Of a stretch of 64,000 nucleotides of DNA, positions 60,254 through 64,000 are shown in pieces; position 1 is the stretch's first letter, and each line of letters starts with the position of its first letter. Source of the stretch: Kofleriaceae bacterium (GTDB taxonomy: Bacteria > Myxococcota_A > Polyangia > Haliangiales > Haliangiaceae); assembly GCA_024762925.1 (NCBI GenBank), contig JANTGM010000015.1, positions 19,944 through 83,943 on the forward strand, written 5' to 3'. The notes under the pieces are model-generated. The model saw only the letters and a list, made by a program, of their open reading frames with translations. It did no database searches and was not told the origin of the DNA. A program made the translations under genes and the position numbers.

Positions 60254-63138
60254 AGGTAGAGGCCAAGCACGTAGAGTAAGGGCCCTGCGATGAGTCCGGC
60301 GGCAATGTCGTCGAGCATGACGCCGTATCCGCCCGGGGCTTTGCGATCGAGAATCCCGATGGGGCCGGGCTTTGCCATGTCGAAGAATCGAAATGCGACA
60401 TAGGCGCCAAGCACCCAGAAAAACTCCCATGGAACGAATGCTAGCGTGATGAGGCAGCCAATGGTTTCGTCCAGCACGACCTCTTGTGGATCCTTGCTTG
60501 GTTGGGTCTTCGTGTAGAGGTCAACGACCCAAATGGAGGCGATGGAAGAGACAACAAGTACGACGGCCCACAACCACACAGGCTGATCTTGCAGAAGCCA
60601 AGCAATGGGGAGCGCAATAACTGCTCCCAAGCTTCCAGGGCCGACAGGGGCGCATCCGGCGCGCCCCACCGTAACCAACTGCGCAATCCACCCCGAGGTT
60701 GTCTTTGCGTGCTCAGAGGCTTTGCCCCACAAAGCGATTGCAGCGGGCAAGAAGACGACAGTGGCAATGAGGTTGATTCCGAGCCCGAGTAGCGCCAGCT
60801 TTGCGATGGAGGCAAGCCCCGGATGCGAGGCTCCAAGAAGTGCCACAAAGCCTAGCGCTGTTGTGGTGAGCGCGCCGACCACGGAGTGTCCCGCGTGGCG
60901 TAGGCCCAGCAAAACCCCTCCCTGGTGGCCAATGCGCCCCAATATGTGAGCACCTCCATCCACACCCATGCCGAGAAGTACCGGAAGGACGATGATGTTT
61001 AGGTAGTTGAACTCCAGGCCAACGAGCGGCATGACACCGATGGTGGCGCTCACGGTTGCAACCGCGGGGAAGATGCAAAGAAGCGCTTTTGAGAGCCGGC
61101 CAAGTAGAATCCAGAGCGTTAAGAGAATTGCTGAGAATGCAATGGCGATGCTTCTCGGCGTTTCTTGAAAGACGCTGTCGAGCACGTCTGCGAGCACCAT
61201 GGCTTCCCCCGTTGCTGACAGAGTTGGAGGATTGTCTCCTTCGCCTACCGGGAGGTTTCGCAGCTCGCTTGCGAGGGCACGAATCTTCGCTCCGTCGGTA
61301 AGAGAAATTCCGGGCAGAACCAAGACAAAGTCTCCGGACCCATCAACCGCGTGAAAGGAACGGCGCACAGAATCTGGCAGATCAGCCTCAGCAAAGGGAG
61401 CCATGCTCACTCGGCGTTCCAGGTCTGCCAGCTGTTCGCGCTCCTCGTCTTCAAGCGTTTCTGGATCGATAAGAGAGAGCGTCTTCGAGAGTCTCGCCAA
61501 CGTCGCAGCCTTGGCCTCTTGGTTTGCGGGGACAACATCGGCGCTGCTTGTCACCCGATCGATGCCACTGGACTCACCCAGCCGAGCTGCCCGTGCTCGC
61601 AACTCGTCGGCAGCGAGATGTGCGGCAACTTCGTCCTTCGTCATCAAGACCAGCGGGGTTTGCGAGTGTCCCAAAAGCTCGTTGACTTCTTGGTCTAGCT
61701 GGTAAGAGCGAAGATTGCGTGTTTCGAGCGATGCGAAGTCGTAGTTGAAGCGAGCTGAGTTGGCCCAGGTGAGTGTTCCGAAGAGCCCAACTGCACAGAG
61801 CCAAAACGCCCAGGGGCTAAACTTGACAATGGTGCGCGCAGGCAGAAAGTGGGCACTCCTAACCTTCTTTGGTTCGCCCTGTGCCTGATCCCGCAAACGC
61901 AGGAGCACGGGGAGGCAGGTGAGATAGGAGGCAAACACGAGCAGCAGACCGCTGCTTGCGAGGATCCCAAACTCGCGAAACACCCGGAAATCCGACAGGG
62001 CTAGGCTGGCGAACCCTGCAACCGTTGTGAGTGAGGCGATGGCAGCAGCTTGTCCCGTCTGGCCAAAGGCCGCTCGAATCGCTTCTTCGCGGCCCCGTGA
62101 GCGTTCTTGTTCCGCTCGACCCAAGACATGAATGCCAACATCGATGCCAACGCCGAGCAGGATGGTGCCAACAAAGGCGGTAAGGATGTTTAAGGTTCCG
62201 AGCGTCCAGCCCGCAAGTCCGTAGGTCCAGGTGAGGCCAATGACGAGTGGCAGAAAAACGAGTACCACCGAGGTTGCTCGTCGGAAGTGCAAGCCCAGGT
62301 AGCCGAGCATGAGTGCCAGAGCGAGCAAGGAGGCGGTGCGAAGGTCTCGCTGCACCACAGCCTGCATGTCGGTTCGCTTCTTGTATCGACCGCTGAGCGC
62401 AACGGTCATCCTTGGATCAAACTTGGTGGGTTGCACGGTGGCAATTTGGTTCTCGACATCGGCGATGAGCTGCTTTGCAAAGTCCAGGTCCGATGCGAGT
62501 TGCGTGGGCTTCACAAAGAGCACAAGCCGCTTGCCCTCCGAGCCAACGAAGTACGCTTCGGGGGTGTCGTCGTCTCCGAATTCTTCGTACTTCTCGCGAA
62601 TGTCGGAGAAGTCGAGAGTGGGCGGCCCTACTTCCTCAAAGTCAACGTAGAGCGGGTTTGCATGCAGGCGCTCGTAGAGTTCTCGGGCAGCAAAGCGCTC
62701 TTCGATGACTCGCAAATCGGGGAGATCCAAGTAGTAGAGGGCGCGGTCCGAGAAAAACTCGATAGGCCGCTTGTATTCGACATAGCGAACGGTTTCGAGT
62801 GATTCGATTTTTGGAGCCAATGCATCCGCAAACGTCCGAAGGGCCTTTGGGTCTTCGCCATCACAGACCACCGTGAGATGTCCGATGCCACCAAACTCCG
62901 TTCGCAAAGCGTCGAGGTTTTGAACGCTTTCGAAACTCCGAGGCAACAGTTCGCTCAGATCTGGATTGATCCGCAGTCGAGTGGCTCCTGCTCCCAAGAG
63001 CGCCGTTGCCACCAGGATGAGCAGGGTCGCCACAAGTGGGTGCCGATACCCTGCCATCGCAAGCGCCGCCAAAAAACGACCAACGAGCGGAAGCGACGGG
63101 GATTCTTCGCTCTGGTTATGGGAACTGCTCTCGCTCAT
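60250..63138 (-). CDS. RND/MMPL-type transporter fused to phosphatidylglycerophosphatase A
   Basis: A 962-residue membrane protein. Residues 1-810 form two RND/MMPL halves of about six helices each, with a large periplasmic loop after TM1 and again after TM7. Landmarks are GTILLGVGIDVGIHVLGRAE in the first half and VLPVLLGMGVDGGAHILGRI in the second, the paired GxGxD(G/V)GxHxLGR motif. Residues 815-962 are PgpA: GPGSLGAVIALPIAWLL, VLDETIGCLITLAFVPWEFF, AFRFFDMAKPGPIGILDRKA and GGYGVMLDDIAAGLIAGPL. PgpA dephosphorylates phosphatidylglycerophosphate. Fusion of a lipid or hopanoid-type RND exporter to PgpA suggests coupling of phospholipid synthesis to transport, which is an inference. Confidence 0.85.
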   Translation of the reverse strand: MSESSSHNQSEESPSLPLVGRFLAALAMAGYRHPLVATLLILVATALLGAGATRLRINPDLSELLPRSFESVQNLDALRTEFGGIGHLTVVCDGEDPKALRTFADALAPKIESLETVRYVEYKRPIEFFSDRALYYLDLPDLRVIEERFAARELYERLHANPLYVDFEEVGPPTLDFSDIREKYEEFGDDDTPEAYFVGSEGKRLVLFVKPTQLASDLDFAKQLIADVENQIATVQPTKFDPRMTVALSGRYKKRTDMQAVVQRDLRTASLLALALMLGYLGLHFRRATSVVLVFLPLVIGLTWTYGLAGWTLGTLNILTAFVGTILLGVGIDVGIHVLGRAEQERSRGREEAIRAAFGQTGQAAAIASLTTVAGFASLALSDFRVFREFGILASSGLLLVFASYLTCLPVLLRLRDQAQGEPKKVRSAHFLPARTIVKFSPWAFWLCAVGLFGTLTWANSARFNYDFASLETRNLRSYQLDQEVNELLGHSQTPLVLMTKDEVAAHLAADELRARAARLGESSGIDRVTSSADVVPANQEAKAATLARLSKTLSLIDPETLEDEEREQLADLERRVSMAPFAEADLPDSVRRSFHAVDGSGDFVLVLPGISLTDGAKIRALASELRNLPVGEGDNPPTLSATGEAMVLADVLDSVFQETPRSIAIAFSAILLTLWILLGRLSKALLCIFPAVATVSATIGVMPLVGLEFNYLNIIVLPVLLGMGVDGGAHILGRIGHQGGVLLGLRHAGHSVVGALTTTALGFVALLGASHPGLASIAKLALLGLGINLIATVVFLPAAIALWGKASEHAKTTSGWIAQLVTVGRAGCAPVGPGSLGAVIALPIAWLLQDQPVWLWAVVLVVSSIASIWVVDLYTKTQPSKDPQEVVLDETIGCLITLAFVPWEFFWVLGAYVAFRFFDMAKPGPIGILDRKAPGGYGVMLDDIAAGLIAGPLLYVLGLYL

Positions 63139-63204
63139 GGTGGCGCTGATCTCGCGTGCTATGGTGCCGCCGCCGGCGCCGGAGCCGGAGTCTTAGGCAT
63201 CGCC

Positions 63205-63924
63205 TTGCAGCCCGCGCATCGTACAGCCCTTCTTCATTGGCGCCAATTTGCCGCCGCCCTCACTTTGGGCTGCACCATCGCTTTAATCGCCGTCCTCGTT
63301 AGCGAGCAAACCGCTGGTCTGGCAATTCTCGGCGCCTATTGCATTCCAAGCAACTCTGTCGCGCCTTTGCCTCACGAGCCTGGTGTCCTGTTCTTCGCCG
63401 AGTTCTATCGGCCCATTTGGATCGCCATTGCCGCCACCGCTGGCAGCGGCATTGCAGCCTTCTCGGACTACGCCATCGTTCGAGGCGCGTTGCGACATGA
63501 GTGGGTGGCTCGCATTAGTCGTGGACGCTGGTTCCGCTGGGCTGTGGGGTCATTTATGAAGCGCCCCTTTGCCACTGTGGTTCTCTTTGCCATAAGTCCG
63601 CTACCAGTTTCCGTGGTGCGAGTTTTGGCTCCAGCATCCAATTTCTCGGTTTGGCGCTACGTGGCGGCGATGATGGTTGGACGCTTTCCGCGCTTCTACG
63701 CCTTTGCGTGGATAGGTTTCCTCATTCCGATTCCAACCTGGATTCTTGTGGCAGCAGTTGTCGCCCCAGTTCTAACGATGCTCATTGCGCACCGAGGTGG
63801 GCAGGACGCTCCTGCAGAAGACGCTGCCAGCCTCTCGCCCGAGTTAATCGAGGCGAGCCCCCCCGAGACGAAGGAAGAGACCGCGAAGTCTGCAATACCC
63901 GACGTGTGCGGCTCAGAGGAATAG
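63205..63924 (+). CDS. VTT/DedA-like (SNARE-associated) membrane protein
   Basis: About 239 residues if the TTG at 63205 is used. An ATG at 63118 in frame would extend it and overlap the transporter start. It has four to five transmembrane segments. The VTT-type core is FSDYAIVRGALRHEWV, FMKRPFATVVLFAISPLPVS and GRFPRFYAFAWIGFL. Such proteins belong to the DedA/VTT scramblase-like group that moves lipids across membranes. It is divergent from the RND-PgpA gene, which fits a lipid theme. The C-terminal tail is acidic. The start is not certain. Confidence 0.7.
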   Translation: MQPAHRTALLHWRQFAAALTLGCTIALIAVLVSEQTAGLAILGAYCIPSNSVAPLPHEPGVLFFAEFYRPIWIAIAATAGSGIAAFSDYAIVRGALRHEWVARISRGRWFRWAVGSFMKRPFATVVLFAISPLPVSVVRVLAPASNFSVWRYVAAMMVGRFPRFYAFAWIGFLIPIPTWILVAAVVAPVLTMLIAHRGGQDAPAEDAASLSPELIEASPPETKEETAKSAIPDVCGSEE

Positions 63925-64000
63925 AAATGTGCTGGCGACGGGAGCTCGTTCTTTGACAAGGCGCGAAGGACGACCTTGCTGGGGCAAAGAAGGATCTGAG
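63925..64000 (-). repeat. mosaic dispersed repeat, copy E (partial, inverted, at window edge)
   Basis: The inverse reads TTTGCCCCAGCAAGGTCGT then CTTCGCGCCTTGTCAAAGAA and CGAGCTCCCGTCGC. This matches the left module of copy A (79-135, CCCCAGCTCG then CTTCGCGCCTTGCCAGTGAA). It again begins directly after a stop codon (63924). Confidence 0.55.

Noticed and set aside
1..64000. tRNA, rRNA, CRISPR arrays, insertion sequences or prophage genes
   Set aside because: No T-loop GGTTCGAATCC contexts, direct-repeat arrays, transposases or integrases were seen by reading.

Overview
The window looks like chromosomal DNA of a deltaproteobacterial-grade bacterium, most likely Myxococcota. This is inferred from gene content, not from a marker search. 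Supporting traits are moderate-to-high GC, many lipoproteins with low-complexity linkers, a PEGA-domain Ser/Thr kinase, an MglA-like GTPase, a RegB/RegA pair, CheX-type chemotaxis and several one-off sensor kinases. UGA is an ordinary stop for several genes here (for example those ending at 1910, 35672 and 45029). In two neighbouring genes, however, in-frame UGA sits exactly where redox or metal-binding cysteines belong.

Layout. 1-5012: a mosaic repeat, a 3D-domain lipoprotein, a BlaI-RegB-RegA operon, and two divergent exported selenoprotein genes (a heavy-metal-associated domain protein with two UGA codons and a thioredoxin-like lipoprotein with one). 5055-8035: an SRPBCC/DUF5995-like fusion and a 2-hydroxyacyl-CoA lyase (ILVBL-like). 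8048-14181: a chemotaxis cluster (MCP, CheX, CheY, CheW, CheA on minus; CheY, CheX and a broken response-regulator remnant on plus) with no CheR and no intact CheB. 14488-24211: lipoproteins, an arrestin-like protein, a truncated-hemoglobin lipoprotein, an ECF sigma factor with an NrsF-like anti-sigma, a DASS transporter, a tiny very basic protein and a PQQ-type beta-propeller lipoprotein. 24303-36589: housekeeping genes (RNase R, DUF1415, ThiI, cysteine desulfurase, HemW, HrcA-GrpE-DnaK-DnaJ). 36608-54754: a DUF362 protein, a site-2 protease/zinc-ribbon/MglA-like GTPase/histidine kinase/CBS-transporter run, LarB-LarC, a kinase lacking its ATPase domain next to a complete kinase, lipoproteins and a MacB-type ABC exporter. 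54901-64000: a PEGA Ser/Thr kinase, an amidohydrolase/ATP-grasp/HAD operon, a giant RND transporter fused to phosphatidylglycerophosphatase A, a VTT-like membrane protein and another repeat copy.

How the genes fit together. The left end has a redox theme: a RegB-like kinase with its quinone-site motif, next to two selenocysteine-containing envelope proteins. Cysteine desulfurase and ThiI overlap and together would make 4-thiouridine in tRNA. HemW and the HrcA/DnaK chaperone genes run in series. LarB/LarC make the nickel-pincer cofactor, but its partners LarA/LarE are not in view. The strongest novelty candidates are the divergent selenoprotein pair, the mosaic repeat found directly after stop codons, the RND-PgpA fusion, and the three-gene amidohydrolase/ATP-grasp/HAD operon. 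No rRNA, tRNA, CRISPR array, IS element or prophage was seen.
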